DNA from: Acidovorax sp. NCPPB 4044
GTDB taxonomy: Bacteria; Pseudomonadota; Gammaproteobacteria; Burkholderiales; Burkholderiaceae_C
DNA length: 64,000 nucleotides
NCBI RefSeq assembly: GCF_028069655.1
Contig: NZ_JAMCOS010000001.1
Location: 1,332,001-1,396,000 of the forward strand
Direction of reading: 5' to 3'
This document shows, in pieces, positions 19,353 through 29,239 of the stretch; positions within the stretch are counted from its first letter, which is position 1; each line of letters opens with the position of its first letter. The notes beneath the pieces are model-generated. The model did no database searches and was not told where the DNA came from. It was given only the letters and a program-made list of their open reading frames with translations. Position numbers and translations under genes: made by a program.

Positions 19353-19841
19353 ATGTCGGCGCTGGACTGGATCTTCGTGGCGGCGTTGCTGGCATCCCTG
19401 CTGCTGGGCGCATGGCGCGGGCTGGTGTACGAAGTGCTGTCGTTGGCGGGTTGGGTGCTTGCTTTCTTCGTGGCGCAATGGTTCGCGGCCGATGTGGCTG
19501 CCTGGCTGCCCATTGCCGAATCGGCCGGTTCGATCCGCCATGCGGCGGGATTTCTGGTGGTGTTCGTGGGAACGGTGTTCGCGTGCGGTTTTCTTGCGTG
19601 GCTTGCCAAGAAGCTCATCGAGGCCGTGGGCCTGCGGCCCGCGGATCGCACGCTGGGCGCGGCCTTCGGGCTGCTGCGCGGATTGGTGTTGCTGTTGGCC
19701 GCCACGCTCGTCGCCCTGTGGACGCCGGTCCATGAGGCCGCATGGTGGAAAGAGTCCGCAACGGTCCCCATATGGACCGAAATGCTGGTGGTGCTGAAGC
19801 CGGCGCTGCCTGAATCCCTCGGACGGCATCTGCCGGGCTGA
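19353..19841 (+). CDS. cvpA: CvpA-family membrane protein
   Basis: 162 residues with four hydrophobic segments, starting LDWIFVAALLASLLLGAWRG and including the conserved RGLVYEVLSLAGWVLAFFVA. CvpA was first linked to colicin V production and is now tied to envelope tolerance; its position directly before purF is conserved in many proteobacteria. I use ATG 19353, which places the conserved LDWIF five residues in; a GTG at 19332 is possible. It lies 26 bp after the SPOR gene. Confidence 0.93.
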   Translation: MSALDWIFVAALLASLLLGAWRGLVYEVLSLAGWVLAFFVAQWFAADVAAWLPIAESAGSIRHAAGFLVVFVGTVFACGFLAWLAKKLIEAVGLRPADRTLGAAFGLLRGLVLLLAATLVALWTPVHEAAWWKESATVPIWTEMLVVLKPALPESLGRHLPG

Positions 19842-19946
19842 GCAGGTTTGTTTCGTGCACGTGGCGGCCATCCCGACAAGGGCGCCGCGGCGGGTTTCTT
19901 TGGTGTGTATCGCGGGCCGGGCCCGCCTTTGGATGGAACGCTAACT

Positions 19947-21452
19947 ATGTGTGGAATCGTCGGTGTGGTCAGTACGGCTCCCGTCAACCAGCTGATCTAT
20001 GACGCCTTGCTGTTGTTGCAGCACCGGGGCCAGGATGCCGCGGGCATCGTCACGCAGCAGGAACGCAAGTTCTTCATGCACAAGGCCAAGGGCATGGTGC
20101 GCGACGTGTTCCGCACCCGCAACATGCGCGCGCTGCCTGGCACGGTGGGCCTGGGACAGGTCCGCTATCCCACGGCCGGCAATGCATACAGCGAGGAAGA
20201 GGCGCAGCCTTTCTACGTGAATGCCCCGTTCGGCATCGTGCTGGTGCACAACGGCAACCTGACCAATGCACAGCCCCTGCGCGCCGAACTGTTCTCGACG
20301 GACCATCGCCACACGAACACCGAGAGCGACTCCGAAGTGCTGCTCAACGTGTTCGCGCACGAGCTCGAGCGTTCCACCCATGGGGTGCCCCTGCAGGTCA
20401 AGGACGTCTTCGCGGCAGTGCGCGCGGTGCACAAGCGCGTCAAGGGTTCGTACGCGGTGATCGCGCTGATCGCCGGCCACGGCCTGCTGGCGTTCCGCGA
20501 TCCGCACGGCATCCGCCCTCTGTGCCTGGGCCGCAGCAGCGACGGCGCGGTGATGGTGGGCAGCGAGTCGGTGGCGCTCGAAGGCACCAACCACGTGTTC
20601 GAGCGCGATGTCCAGCCGGGCGAGGCCGTGTTCATCACGCCCGACGGCACCGTGCACGCCGAGCAGTGCGCCGAGGTGCCGCAGCTCAACCCGTGCATCT
20701 TCGAGTTCGTGTATCTCGCCCGGCCGGACTCCGTGCTGGACGGCATCTCGGTCTACCAGGCGCGTCTCAACCTGGGCGAGTCGCTCGCCAAGCGGGTGGT
20801 GTCCACCGTGCCGCCCAACGAGATCGACGTGATCATCCCCATCCCCGAATCCAGCCGCCCCAGCGCCACGCAGCTCGCGCACCTGCTGGGCATTCCGTAC
20901 CGCGAGGGTTTCGTGAAGAACCGCTACGTGGGCCGCACCTTCATCATGCCGGGGCAGGGTGTGCGCAAGAAGTCGGTCCGCCAGAAGCTCAACGTGATCG
21001 GCAGCGAGTTCAAGGGCCGCAACGTGCTGCTCGTGGACGACTCCATCGTCCGCGGCACCACCTCGCGCGAGATCGTGCAGATGGCCCGCGATGCCGGCGC
21101 GCGCAAGGTCTACCTGGCGAGTGCCGCGCCACCGGTGCGCTATCCCAACGTGTACGGCATCGACATGCCCACGAGCAACGAACTCGTGGCCCATGGCCGT
21201 ACCGTCGAGGAGATCCGCGAGGCGATCGGCTGCGATGCCCTGATCTACCAGGACGTGAATGCCATGAAGAAGTCCGTGGGCTCGCTCAATGGCCGCATCC
21301 AGGGGTTCGATGCATCGTGCTTCGATGGCGTGTACGTCACGGGCGACATCACGGCCCAGGACATCGCGCGCCTGAACGAAGGCCGCGTCGGCAAGGAAGA
21401 GCAGGAAGAGGACACGTCCCGCCTGGCTTTGCCCAACGCGCAAGACGCTTGA
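19947..21452 (+). CDS. purF: Amidophosphoribosyltransferase
   Basis: First committed step of purine synthesis, PRPP and glutamine to phosphoribosylamine. Cys2 directly after Met (MCGIVGVVS) is the glutaminase nucleophile, so there is no propeptide, as in the E. coli-type enzyme. The NTN-hydrolase domain occupies about residues 1-235. The PRPP loop is VLLVDDSIVRGTTSREIV. 501 residues. The 105 bp upstream may hold its promoter; I see no clear operator. metZ follows after 13 bp. Confidence 0.97.
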   Translation: MCGIVGVVSTAPVNQLIYDALLLLQHRGQDAAGIVTQQERKFFMHKAKGMVRDVFRTRNMRALPGTVGLGQVRYPTAGNAYSEEEAQPFYVNAPFGIVLVHNGNLTNAQPLRAELFSTDHRHTNTESDSEVLLNVFAHELERSTHGVPLQVKDVFAAVRAVHKRVKGSYAVIALIAGHGLLAFRDPHGIRPLCLGRSSDGAVMVGSESVALEGTNHVFERDVQPGEAVFITPDGTVHAEQCAEVPQLNPCIFEFVYLARPDSVLDGISVYQARLNLGESLAKRVVSTVPPNEIDVIIPIPESSRPSATQLAHLLGIPYREGFVKNRYVGRTFIMPGQGVRKKSVRQKLNVIGSEFKGRNVLLVDDSIVRGTTSREIVQMARDAGARKVYLASAAPPVRYPNVYGIDMPTSNELVAHGRTVEEIREAIGCDALIYQDVNAMKKSVGSLNGRIQGFDASCFDGVYVTGDITAQDIARLNEGRVGKEEQEEDTSRLALPNAQDA

Positions 21453-21465
21453 GAGGGACCGCTCC

Positions 21466-22695
21466 ATGAGTTCCGAATCGAACCGCGGCGGCCTGCCGCA
21501 AGGTCTGCATCCCGACACGCTGGCCGTACGGGAGTCCATTCCGCGCAGCCAATATGGCGAGCATTCCGAGGCGCTCTACCTCAGCAGCAGTTTCGTGCAA
21601 CCCGATGCGCAGACGGCCGCGCTGCGCTTTGCGGGCGAGGAAGAGGGCTACACCTACACCCGCACCAGCAATCCCACCGTAACCGCCTTCGAGCGCCGTC
21701 TCGCGGCCATGGAGGGCACCGAGACCGCCATCGGTACTGCGACGGGCATGTCCGCCATCCTGCTGATGTGTCTGGCCCTGCTCAAGACGGGCGACCATGT
21801 CGTCTGCTCGCAGTCGATGTTCGGATCCACCATCAAGCTGATCGGTGGAGAGCTGTCGCGGTTCGGTGTGCAGACCACCTTCGTGCCGCAGACGGATGCT
21901 GCTGCATGGAAGGCCGCGCTGCGGCCCGAAACCCGCCTTCTCTTCGCTGAGACGCCCACCAACCCGCTTACCGACCTGTGCGACATCGCCGCGCTGTCGG
22001 CGATTGCGCGGGAGGCCGGCGTGCTGCTGGCCGTGGACAACTGCTTCGCATCGCCGGCGCTCCAGCAGCCTGCGAAGCTGGGCGCGGATCTCGTCATCCA
22101 TTCGGGGACCAAGTTCCTGGACGGGCAAGGGCGTGTGATGGCAGGTGCCGTGTGCGGCCCGCGATCGCTCATCGACGAGAAGCTCGGCCCGATGATTCGC
22201 AGCGCGGGAATGAACCTCTCGCCCTTCAATGCCTGGGTGGTGCTCAAGGGGCTGGAAACGCTCTCGATCCGCGTGCGGGCACAGGCCGACAATGCACTGC
22301 GCCTGGCCACCTGGCTGGAAACGCATCCGGCCGTGGGCCGGGTGTACTACCCCGGCCTCGCCTCTCATCCGCAGCACGCGCTGGCGATGCGCCAGCAGTC
22401 GGGCCTCGGCGGCGCGGTGCTCTCCTTCGACGTGAAGACCGAAGGCGATGCGGCACAGGCGCGCCTGCGCGCCTTCCACGTGATCGACAGCACGCAGGTG
22501 TGCAGCATCACGGCCAACCTGGGCGACGTGAAGACGACCATCACCCATCCCGCGAGCACATCGCATGGACGGCTCAGCGAAGCCCAGCGCCAGGCCGCAG
22601 GCATCGGACAGGGCCTGATCCGCGTGGCCGTGGGCCTGGAACACATCGACGACTTGAAGGCCGACCTTGCGCGCGGCCTGGATACCTTGCAATGA
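21466..22695 (+). CDS. metZ: O-succinylhomoserine sulfhydrylase
   Basis: PLP enzyme making homocysteine from O-succinylhomoserine and sulfide. The PLP lysine is in [16 protein letters not shown]; other Cys/Met-metabolism blocks are [22 protein letters not shown] and [13 protein letters not shown]. 409 residues. Gene order purF-metZ is typical of Burkholderiales. MetB/MetC-type functions cannot be wholly excluded by sequence alone. The stop overlaps the gltX start by 4 nt (ATGA). Confidence 0.93.
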   Translation: MSSESNRGGLPQGLHPDTLAVRESIPRSQYGEHSEALYLSSSFVQPDAQTAALRFAGEEEGYTYTRTSNPTVTAFERRLAAMEGTETAIGTATGMSAILLMCLALLKTGDHVVCSQSMFGSTIKLIGGELSRFGVQTTFVPQTDAAAWKAALRPETRLLFAETPTNPLTDLCDIAALSAIAREAGVLLAVDNCFASPALQQPAKLGADLVIHSGTKFLDGQGRVMAGAVCGPRSLIDEKLGPMIRSAGMNLSPFNAWVVLKGLETLSIRVRAQADNALRLATWLETHPAVGRVYYPGLASHPQHALAMRQQSGLGGAVLSFDVKTEGDAAQARLRAFHVIDSTQVCSITANLGDVKTTITHPASTSHGRLSEAQRQAAGIGQGLIRVAVGLEHIDDLKADLARGLDTLQ

Positions 22696-24128
22696 GCCAA
22701 AGCCCTTCTTCCGCAGCTTCCGCTGGCGGCACGCAACGCGTGCGCACCCGTTTCGCTCCGTCGCCCACGGGCTTCATCCACCTGGGCAACATCCGGTCTG
22801 CTCTCTATCCCTGGGCATTCGCCCGCGCCACGGGCGGGGATTTCATCCTGCGCATCGAAGACACCGACGTGGAGCGATCGAGCCAGGCCGCCGTCGATGT
22901 GATTCTGGAAGGCATGCAGTGGCTGGGCATGCAGCCCGATGAGGGCCCGTTCTACCAGATGCAGCGCATGGATCGCTACAAGGAGGTGCTGGCCCAGATG
23001 CAGGCGCAAGGCCTCGTGTACCCGTGCTACATGAGCGTGCAGGAACTCGATGCCCTGCGCGAGCGGCAGATGCAGGCCAAGGAAAAGCCGCGCTACGACG
23101 GCACGTGGCGGCCCGAACCCGGCAAGACGCTGCCGGCGATCCCCGCGGGCGTGCAGCCCGTTTTGCGGTTCTGCAATCCCATCGGCGGATCGGTCGTGTG
23201 GGAAGACAAGGTCAAGGGCCGCATCGAGATCCGCAACGAAGAGCTGGACGATCTCGTGATCGCGCGCCCCGATGGCACGCCCACCTACAACTTCTGCGTG
23301 GTGGTGGACGATATCGACATGGCGATCACGCATGTGATCCGCGGCGATGACCACGTGAACAACACGCCGCGGCAGATCAACATCTTTCGTGCGTTGGGCA
23401 AGGAGCCGCCCGTGTACGCCCACCTGCCGACCGTGCTCAATGAGCAGGGCGAGAAGATGAGCAAGCGCAATGGCGCCAAGGCCGTGACGCAATACCGCGA
23501 GGAAGGCTATCTGGCGGAAGCCATGGTGAACTATCTTGCCCGCCTGGGTTGGAGCCATGGCGACGACGAGATCTTCTCGCGCGAGCAGTTCCTGGGATGG
23601 TTCGATCTGGACCACCTGGGGCGCAGCGCCGCGCAGTTCGACGAAGCCAAGCTGCGCTGGGTGAATGCCCAGCACATGAAGGCTTCTTCCGATGAGCGGC
23701 TGGCGGAGTTGATCGCCCCCCGCCTGCTGGAGCGTGGGATCGCGGAGACCGACCTTGCCGATGGGCGGCTGCCCCGCATCTGCGCGCTTTTCAAGGACCG
23801 CTGCGACACATTGGTGTCGCTGTGCGACTGGGCCTTCGTTTTCTACGGCGATGTGGTGCCCAACGAAGAGGAGCGTGCCAAGCACGTGGTGGACGCCGTG
23901 AAGCCCGCCATCGGAGCGCTCTCCGCAGCGTTGGCAGGATGCGCATGGGACAAGGCCTCCATCGCCACCGCCTTCAAGGAAGTGCTCACCGCCCATGGCC
24001 TGAAGATGCCGCAACTGGCCATGCCCGTTCGCGTGCTGACCGTGGGCACTGCGCATACACCTTCGGTCGATGCCGTCCTTGAATTGCTGGGGCGCGAAAA
24101 AATTGCCGCCAGATTGCGAAACGCATAA
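22692..24128 (+). CDS. gltX: Glutamyl-tRNA synthetase
   Basis: Class I synthetase charging tRNA-Glu. The HIGH-type motif reads [18 protein letters not shown] and the KMSKS-type motif [10 protein letters not shown]. The catalytic segment [11 protein letters not shown] and the C-terminal anticodon-binding helical region are present. 478 residues. ATG 22692 overlaps the metZ stop. The tRNA-Ala/Glu/Asp cluster begins 65 bp after the stop, and its promoter overlaps the last codons. Confidence 0.97.
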   Translation: MSQSPSSAASAGGTQRVRTRFAPSPTGFIHLGNIRSALYPWAFARATGGDFILRIEDTDVERSSQAAVDVILEGMQWLGMQPDEGPFYQMQRMDRYKEVLAQMQAQGLVYPCYMSVQELDALRERQMQAKEKPRYDGTWRPEPGKTLPAIPAGVQPVLRFCNPIGGSVVWEDKVKGRIEIRNEELDDLVIARPDGTPTYNFCVVVDDIDMAITHVIRGDDHVNNTPRQINIFRALGKEPPVYAHLPTVLNEQGEKMSKRNGAKAVTQYREEGYLAEAMVNYLARLGWSHGDDEIFSREQFLGWFDLDHLGRSAAQFDEAKLRWVNAQHMKASSDERLAELIAPRLLERGIAETDLADGRLPRICALFKDRCDTLVSLCDWAFVFYGDVVPNEEERAKHVVDAVKPAIGALSAALAGCAWDKASIATAFKEVLTAHGLKMPQLAMPVRVLTVGTAHTPSVDAVLELLGREKIAARLRNA

Positions 24129-24143
24129 AAAGCTGTCTATAAT
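24114..24143 (+). promoter_or_regulatory. Sigma-70 promoter of the tRNA cluster
   Basis: TTGCGA (24114-24119), an 18-bp spacer and a perfect TATAAT (24138-24143), about 50 bp before the first tRNA. The -35 overlaps the gltX stop region. Confidence 0.7.
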
Positions 24144-24192
24144 TCGAGGCTCAGAAGATAGCGCCAGTAGTTAATACAGGTTCTGTCCAAGT

Positions 24193-24268
<76 letters not shown>

Positions 24269-24301
24269 CTGAGAGTTAGCCAGTCGTTGGTTCCAGGTTT
24301 T

Positions 24302-24377
24302 GACCCTATCGTCTAGAGGCCTAGGACATCACCCTTTCACGGTGAGTACCGGGGTTCGAATCCCCGTAGGGTCGCCA
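24302..24377 (+). tRNA. tRNA-Glu (TTC), copy 1
   Basis: Acceptor GACCCTA/TAGGGTC, anticodon stem TCACC/GGTGA with loop CTTTCAC, anticodon TTC. T loop GGTTCGAATCC; CCA is encoded. It lies just downstream of the gltX gene, whose product charges it. Confidence 0.97.
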
Positions 24378-24427
24378 AGTTTGTAGCACTTGGTTTGCAC
24401 GGATGTGCAAGCAAACGCTGCCTGCCA

Positions 24428-24504
24428 GGAGTGGTAGTTCAGTTGGTTAGAATACCGGCCTGTCACGCCGGGGGTCGCGGGTTCGAGTCCCGTCCACTCC
24501 GCCA
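24428..24504 (+). tRNA. tRNA-Asp (GTC), copy 1
   Basis: 77 nt. Acceptor GGAGTGG pairs with CCACTCC, anticodon stem CCGGC/GCCGG with loop CTGTCAC, anticodon GTC. T arm CGGGTTCGAGTCCCG; CCA is encoded. Confidence 0.97.
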
Positions 24505-24512
24505 GTCATGGA

Positions 24513-24540
24513 CCTTGAAAGTGCAACTTTCAAGGTTCTT
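24513..24540 (+). terminator. Hairpin between the two tRNA units
   Basis: Perfect 10-bp stem CCTTGAAAGT/ACTTTCAAGG with a 3-nt loop, then TTCTT. It could be a weak terminator or a processing stem between the duplicated units. The T tract is interrupted, so full termination is doubtful. Confidence 0.5.
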
Positions 24541-24562
24541 CTTGGTGAAAGCCAGGAAAAGT

Positions 24563-24638
<76 letters not shown>

Positions 24639-24671
24639 CTGAGAGTTAGCCAGTCGTTGGTTCCAGGTTTT

Positions 24672-24747
24672 GACCCTATCGTCTAGAGGCCTAGGACATC
24701 ACCCTTTCACGGTGAGTACCGGGGTTCGAATCCCCGTAGGGTCGCCA
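24672..24747 (+). tRNA. tRNA-Glu (TTC), copy 2
   Basis: Same sequence as the copy 370 bp upstream, anticodon TTC, CCA encoded. Confidence 0.97.
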
Positions 24748-24797
24748 AGTTTGTAGCACTTGGTTTGCACGGATGTGCAAGCAAACGCTGCCTGCCA

Positions 24798-24874
24798 GGA
24801 GTGGTAGTTCAGTTGGTTAGAATACCGGCCTGTCACGCCGGGGGTCGCGGGTTCGAGTCCCGTCCACTCCGCCA
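24798..24874 (+). tRNA. tRNA-Asp (GTC), copy 2
   Basis: Same sequence as the copy 370 bp upstream, anticodon GTC, CCA encoded; last gene of the cluster. Confidence 0.97.
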
Positions 24875-24916
24875 GTTAATCAGGGCCTAATTTAATCGGG
24901 CTCCGAAAACATATTC

Positions 24917-24954
24917 AAAGCCGCAGCGATTTGTCGTTGCGGCTTTTGTTTTTT
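24917..24954 (+). terminator. Terminator of the tRNA cluster
   Basis: Strong hairpin AAAGCCGCAGCGA/TCGTTGCGGCTTT with a TTTG loop, then TGTTTTTT. It ends the tRNA transcript. From here to 25222 (268 bp) I see no gene or clear signal. Confidence 0.93.
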
Positions 24955-25222
24955 CCGAACGGTGTTTCAGCCCTCGTGCTCTGGGCGGCGGGTGATGTGT
25001 TGTTTTCCTGAAGGCGCAGGGTCGAGGTGGCTTGCGTTTATAGATGCGGGTTTCTGCACAAAGGCTGGACGTTTTTTGTGTAAGCCCTCTTGACCAGCAA
25101 CTGGACGGCACAATCGCAGGCTTTTCGAAAAGCGTTGCGCATGCCGTGGCTGCAAAGCGACCCTTCGATCGCGGCGACAGGTTCCTGCCTGCGCATTCGT
25201 CCATCCCTCCTGCCGTCCCGCC

Positions 25223-26395
25223 GTGTCTTACGTTTCCTCGCCTGTGCCTGTCCCTCCCTCATCGCGCCTGCAATCCATCGATGCGCTGCGCGGGCTGGTG
25301 ATCCTGTTCATGTTGCTCGACCATGTGCGGGAGACATTCTTCCTGCACCAGCAGGTGATGGACCCGATGGTGGTTGCCGACACGTCTCCCGCAGTCTTCT
25401 TCAGCCGTTTGCTCGCGCACGTGTGCGCTCCGGTTTTCGTCTTCCTGACCGGGTTGTCCGCTTTCCTCTACGGGTCGCGGCAGACCGACGCACGGACGAC
25501 GGCATCGGTCTTCCTGCTCAAGCGCGGGCTGTTTCTCGTGCTGCTCGAAGTCACGCTGGTCAATTTCGCCTGGACCTTCCAGTGGCCTCCTCGCGTCATC
25601 TATCTGCAGGTGATCTGGGCGATCGGCCTCAGCATGCTGGCGCTGGCAGCGCTGCTGTGGCTGCCGCGCGGCGTGCTGGCGGCGGTGGGCCTGGCCGTGG
25701 TCACCGGGCACAACCTGCTGGATGGATGGCACTTTCCCGCCGGGCACCCGTTGCATGTGCCCTGGGCGATTCTCCATGACCGTGGCTGGCTGGGCGAAGA
25801 AGGGGTGCTGCGCCTGCGAACCTCCTATCCGGTCTTGCCCTGGATCGGCGTGATCGCGTTGGGTTATGCCGCAGGACCCTGGTTCTCCCCCTCGCAGGAT
25901 GCGGCAGCCCGCCAGCGGCGGCTGCTCGCCTGGGCGCTGGGGCTTCTGGGGCTGTTCTTCGCGGTGCGTGGCCTGAACCTCTATGGCGACAAGCCATGGA
26001 CGGTGGGCGGCACGGCGCTGGAAACCACGATGGGCTTTCTCAACGTGACGAAGTACCCGCCTTCGCTGCTGTTCGTGGCCCTCACGCTGGGTTCGGGACT
26101 GGGGCTCCTCTGGGCCTTCGAACGCGTGCCGGCTGCGCGGTGGCTGCGCATTCTCGTGGCCTTCGGCGCTGCGCCCATGTTCTTCTACGTGCTGCACCTG
26201 TATGTGCTCAAGGCCCTGTATCTGGGCGCGCTCGCGGTGTGGGGGCCCAACCGGGGAACGGTTTTCGGCTTCGGTGCGATGTGGCAGATCTGGCTATGCA
26301 CGGCATTGCTCGCCGTGCTGCTCTACCGGCCGGTGCGGGCGTTCGGGGCGTTCAAGGCCCGCCGCAAGGATCTGGCCTGGCTGAAATATCTGTAG
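25223..26395 (+). CDS. Multi-pass membrane protein, HGSNAT/DUF1624-like acyltransferase family
   Basis: 390 residues with about ten hydrophobic segments. The N-terminus SRLQSIDALRGLVILFMLLDHVRE is the hallmark of the heparan-alpha-glucosaminide N-acetyltransferase-like/DUF1624 and acyltransferase-3 superfamilies (RSxDxLRGL plus a His on helix 1). A second conserved block is FYVLHLYVLKA near residue 325. The start is GTG 25223. Members move acyl groups across the inner membrane to sugars; the acceptor here is unknown. It is followed 68 bp later by an MFS exporter. Confidence 0.82.
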   Translation: MSYVSSPVPVPPSSRLQSIDALRGLVILFMLLDHVRETFFLHQQVMDPMVVADTSPAVFFSRLLAHVCAPVFVFLTGLSAFLYGSRQTDARTTASVFLLKRGLFLVLLEVTLVNFAWTFQWPPRVIYLQVIWAIGLSMLALAALLWLPRGVLAAVGLAVVTGHNLLDGWHFPAGHPLHVPWAILHDRGWLGEEGVLRLRTSYPVLPWIGVIALGYAAGPWFSPSQDAAARQRRLLAWALGLLGLFFAVRGLNLYGDKPWTVGGTALETTMGFLNVTKYPPSLLFVALTLGSGLGLLWAFERVPAARWLRILVAFGAAPMFFYVLHLYVLKALYLGALAVWGPNRGTVFGFGAMWQIWLCTALLAVLLYRPVRAFGAFKARRKDLAWLKYL

Positions 26396-26463
26396 CAGCG
26401 CCGCTGTCGGCCGCCACAAGCCGCAGGCCTGCCGGGGACTCCCCGACTGGCGACAATGCGGTG

Positions 26464-27684
26464 ATGTCTTCTTCGCCTTTTCTGCGCATGGCCCTGGTTC
26501 TGGGCCTGCTTTCGGCCATCGGGCCCTTCGCCATCGACATGTACCTGCCCGCGCTGCCCGAGATCGGGCGCGGCCTGGATGCGCCCGTGGGTGCCGTGCA
26601 ATGGAGCCTGACGGCCTTTTTCCTGTCGCTCGGGGCGGGCCAGCTGCTCTACGGCCCCGTGTCCGACATGGCGGGGCGCAAGCCTCCGCTGTATTTCGGC
26701 CTGGGGCTTTTCACGGTGGCCAGCATCGGCTGCGCGCTGGCGACCAGCATCGAAGCCTTGCTGGTGCTGCGCTTCCTGCAGGGCCTGGGCGCCGCGGCGG
26801 GCATGGTGGTGCCGCGCGCGGTGGTGCGTGACCTGCACACGGGCCCCGAGGCCGCGCGGCTGATGTCGCTGCTCATGCTGGTGTTCAGCGTGTCGCCCTT
26901 GCTCGCGCCTCTGGCGGGCAGCGGAGTGATCGCCGTGGCGGGCTGGCGCGGCGTTTTCTGGGCGGTGGCGGTGGCGGCGGTGGCTGGCCTGTTGCTGGTG
27001 CGCTCTGCACTGCAGGAAACCCGGCCCGCTGCCGACCGTGCAGGCAGCAATCTGGCCGGTGCGTTGCGCGGCTACGCACAGCTGCTGCGCGATCCCCATT
27101 ACATGGGCCTGGTGTTCATCGGCGGCTGCGCGATGGCGGGTTTCTTCGTCTACCTGGCCGGTTCGCCGTTCGTGCTGATCAACCACTACGGGCTCACGCC
27201 GCTGCAGTACAGCCTGGCGTTCTCCTTCAACGCGGCCGCGTTCTTCGCGATGGCCCAGTTCAACGGCATGCTGAGCGCGCGCTATGGGCTCGTGCCGCTG
27301 GTGAAGGTGGCGGCCACGGCGTCGGGGCTGGTGATGGCCGCGATGCTCACCTACTACCTCTTGGGCGGCGACCGGCTGGCCGTGCTGATCGCGCTGTATT
27401 TCGTGGCTAGCGCCCTGATGGGGCTGGTGATTCCCACCACCTCGGTCCTCGCGCTGGAAGACCACGGAGCGATCGCCGGCACGGCCTCCGCGCTCATGGG
27501 CACGCTGCAGATGCTGACGGGCGCCGTGGCGATGGCGCTGGTCGGCATGTTCGCCGATGGCCGGCCGCTGCCCATGGTGACCGGGATGGCCACGGGCGCC
27601 TTTCTGGGCGTGGCGCTCTGCTGGATCACCCTCGGCCGCGGCGGCCCGTCGGCCCCGGCGGCAGGGCAGGGGGCGCAGGGTTGA
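26464..27684 (+). CDS. Bcr/CflA-family multidrug MFS exporter
   Basis: 406 residues, 12 predicted membrane helices. Conserved landmarks are IGPFAIDMYLPALPEIG in helix 1, the MFS motif A region GPVSDMAGRKPPLYFG, and RFLQGLGAAAGMVVPRAVVRDL, the Bcr/CflA signature. Inner-membrane proton antiporter, usually of drugs such as bicyclomycin or chloramphenicol; the substrate is not readable. Its stop overlaps the TTG start of the following MFS gene by 3-4 nt, so the two exporters are translationally coupled. Confidence 0.9.
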   Translation: MSSSPFLRMALVLGLLSAIGPFAIDMYLPALPEIGRGLDAPVGAVQWSLTAFFLSLGAGQLLYGPVSDMAGRKPPLYFGLGLFTVASIGCALATSIEALLVLRFLQGLGAAAGMVVPRAVVRDLHTGPEAARLMSLLMLVFSVSPLLAPLAGSGVIAVAGWRGVFWAVAVAAVAGLLLVRSALQETRPAADRAGSNLAGALRGYAQLLRDPHYMGLVFIGGCAMAGFFVYLAGSPFVLINHYGLTPLQYSLAFSFNAAAFFAMAQFNGMLSARYGLVPLVKVAATASGLVMAAMLTYYLLGGDRLAVLIALYFVASALMGLVIPTTSVLALEDHGAIAGTASALMGTLQMLTGAVAMALVGMFADGRPLPMVTGMATGAFLGVALCWITLGRGGPSAPAAGQGAQG

Positions 27685-29183
27685 CGAACGACGCCGCCCC
27701 GATGGCCGGCGCGCAGGCTCCAGCCTCCGCTGCCGGCGCTGCGGTTCCTGCGGGAGTGCCGGACGGGCTCGAGCCTCCTGCCCGCGCGCGGGCCATGCTG
27801 GTCATCATCCTGGGCATCGCGGTCGCGGTGCTGGACGGCAGCATCGTCAATCTCGCCCTGCCCGCCATCGCGCGCGAGTTGAATGCCGGCGCGCCGCAGG
27901 CCATCTGGGTGGTGAACGCCTACCAGATCGCCACGCTCGGCATGCTGCTGCCGCTGGCGGCGCTGGGAGAGCGCATCGGCTACCGGCGCGTCTACCTCAT
28001 CGGCATGCTGCTGTTCGCGGTGTCGTCCATCGGAGCGATGCTTGCCTCGTCGCTCACCACGCTCATCGCGGCGCGTGCCGTGCAGGGCCTGGGGGCTGCC
28101 GGGATCATGAGCGTGAACGCGGCACTGGTGCGGCTGACCTACCCACGCGCGCGCCTGGGACAGGGGCTGGCGATCAACTCGCTGGTGGTGGCGGCCTCGT
28201 CGGTGGCCGGTCCCTCGGTGGCCGCGGCCATCCTGTCGGTGTCGTCGTGGCCGATGTTGTTCGCCATCAATCTGCCGCTGGGGCTGGTGACGCTCTGGCT
28301 CGGGCGCCGCGCGCTGCCCTTCAACCCGCAGCGGCCGGCGGGCAGCGCGCCCGGCGCCGGCGCGGCGCGGTTCTCGGTGCTGGACGTGGCGCTCAATGTG
28401 CTGATGTTCGCGCTGGTATTCATCGGGGGCGACCAGCTGGGCGTGCGCGCCGAGGCGGGCGGCTCGCCGCTCGCCGGGGCGGCGATGCTGCTGGCGGGCG
28501 TGGCCGTGGGCGTGGTCTACCTGCGCCGGCAGATCGCGCTCGAACGGCGCCATGCCACGCCGCTCTTCCCCGTGGACCTGATGCGCATCCCCGTGTTCGC
28601 GCTGTCGATGGGGGCGTCGGTGGCGGCGTTCTGCGCGCAGATGCTGGCATTCCTTTCGCTGCCCTTTCTGCTGCTGGAGGCCCACGGGCGCTCGCACGTG
28701 GAGGCCGGGCTGCTGATCACGCCGTGGCCGCTGGCCATCGTGGCGGTGGCGCCGCTGGCCGGCCGCCTGATCGGGCGCGTGCCGGACGGAGTGCTGGGCG
28801 GTATCGGCATGGCGGTGCTGGCGGGTGGGCTCGCCGCGCTGGCCACCCTGCCGGTCGACCCGGGCGCGCTGGGCGTCGTCTGGCGGATGGCGCTGTGCGG
28901 TGCCGGGTTCGCGCTGTTCCAGTCGCCCAACAACCACACCATCGTGACCTCGGCGCCGCTGCAGCGCTCGGGCGCCGCCGGCGGCATGCTGAGCACGGCG
29001 CGCCTGACCGGGCAGACGCTCGGCGCCGTGCTGCTGGCCGTGATCTTCGCGGTGTGGGGCACCCACGGCGGCCGCGCGGAAACCGTGGCGCTGTGGCTCG
29101 CTTCGGGCTGCGCGGTGCTGGCGGGCGTGTGCAGCGTGCTGCGCCTGCGCCCGGCCGGCACGCAGCGCACGAATGGGCATTGA
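27681..29183 (+). CDS. DHA2-type (14-TMS) MFS transporter
   Basis: About 500 residues with around 14 hydrophobic segments. Motif C-like and DHA2 landmarks: AVLDGSIVNLALPAIAREL in helix 1, WVVNAYQIATLGMLLPLAAL, GERIGYRRVYLIGM and RAVQGLGAAGIMSVN. It resembles EmrB/SmvA-type exporters of dyes and biocides. The start is TTG 27681 overlapping the previous stop; an ATG at 27702 is a possible alternative, since the first 30 residues are low-complexity. No membrane-fusion partner gene is adjacent. Confidence 0.88.
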   Translation: MTNDAAPMAGAQAPASAAGAAVPAGVPDGLEPPARARAMLVIILGIAVAVLDGSIVNLALPAIARELNAGAPQAIWVVNAYQIATLGMLLPLAALGERIGYRRVYLIGMLLFAVSSIGAMLASSLTTLIAARAVQGLGAAGIMSVNAALVRLTYPRARLGQGLAINSLVVAASSVAGPSVAAAILSVSSWPMLFAINLPLGLVTLWLGRRALPFNPQRPAGSAPGAGAARFSVLDVALNVLMFALVFIGGDQLGVRAEAGGSPLAGAAMLLAGVAVGVVYLRRQIALERRHATPLFPVDLMRIPVFALSMGASVAAFCAQMLAFLSLPFLLLEAHGRSHVEAGLLITPWPLAIVAVAPLAGRLIGRVPDGVLGGIGMAVLAGGLAALATLPVDPGALGVVWRMALCGAGFALFQSPNNHTIVTSAPLQRSGAAGGMLSTARLTGQTLGAVLLAVIFAVWGTHGGRAETVALWLASGCAVLAGVCSVLRLRPAGTQRTNGH

Positions 29184-29191
29184 ACAGCCCT

Positions 29192-29239
29192 CATGCCGCC
29201 GGATTCATTGAATAGTTTGCTATTAAAAAAATAGCGATT
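29192..29239 (-). repeat. Palindromic repeat copy 4, intergenic
   Basis: Minus strand: CGCTATTTTTTTAATAGCAA, then ACTATTCAATGAATCCGGCGG and CATGA. It fills the gap between the convergent MFS gene (stop 29183) and the DUF72 gene, whose TAA lies at the element edge. The DUF72 message therefore runs through it in sense orientation. Confidence 0.85.
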
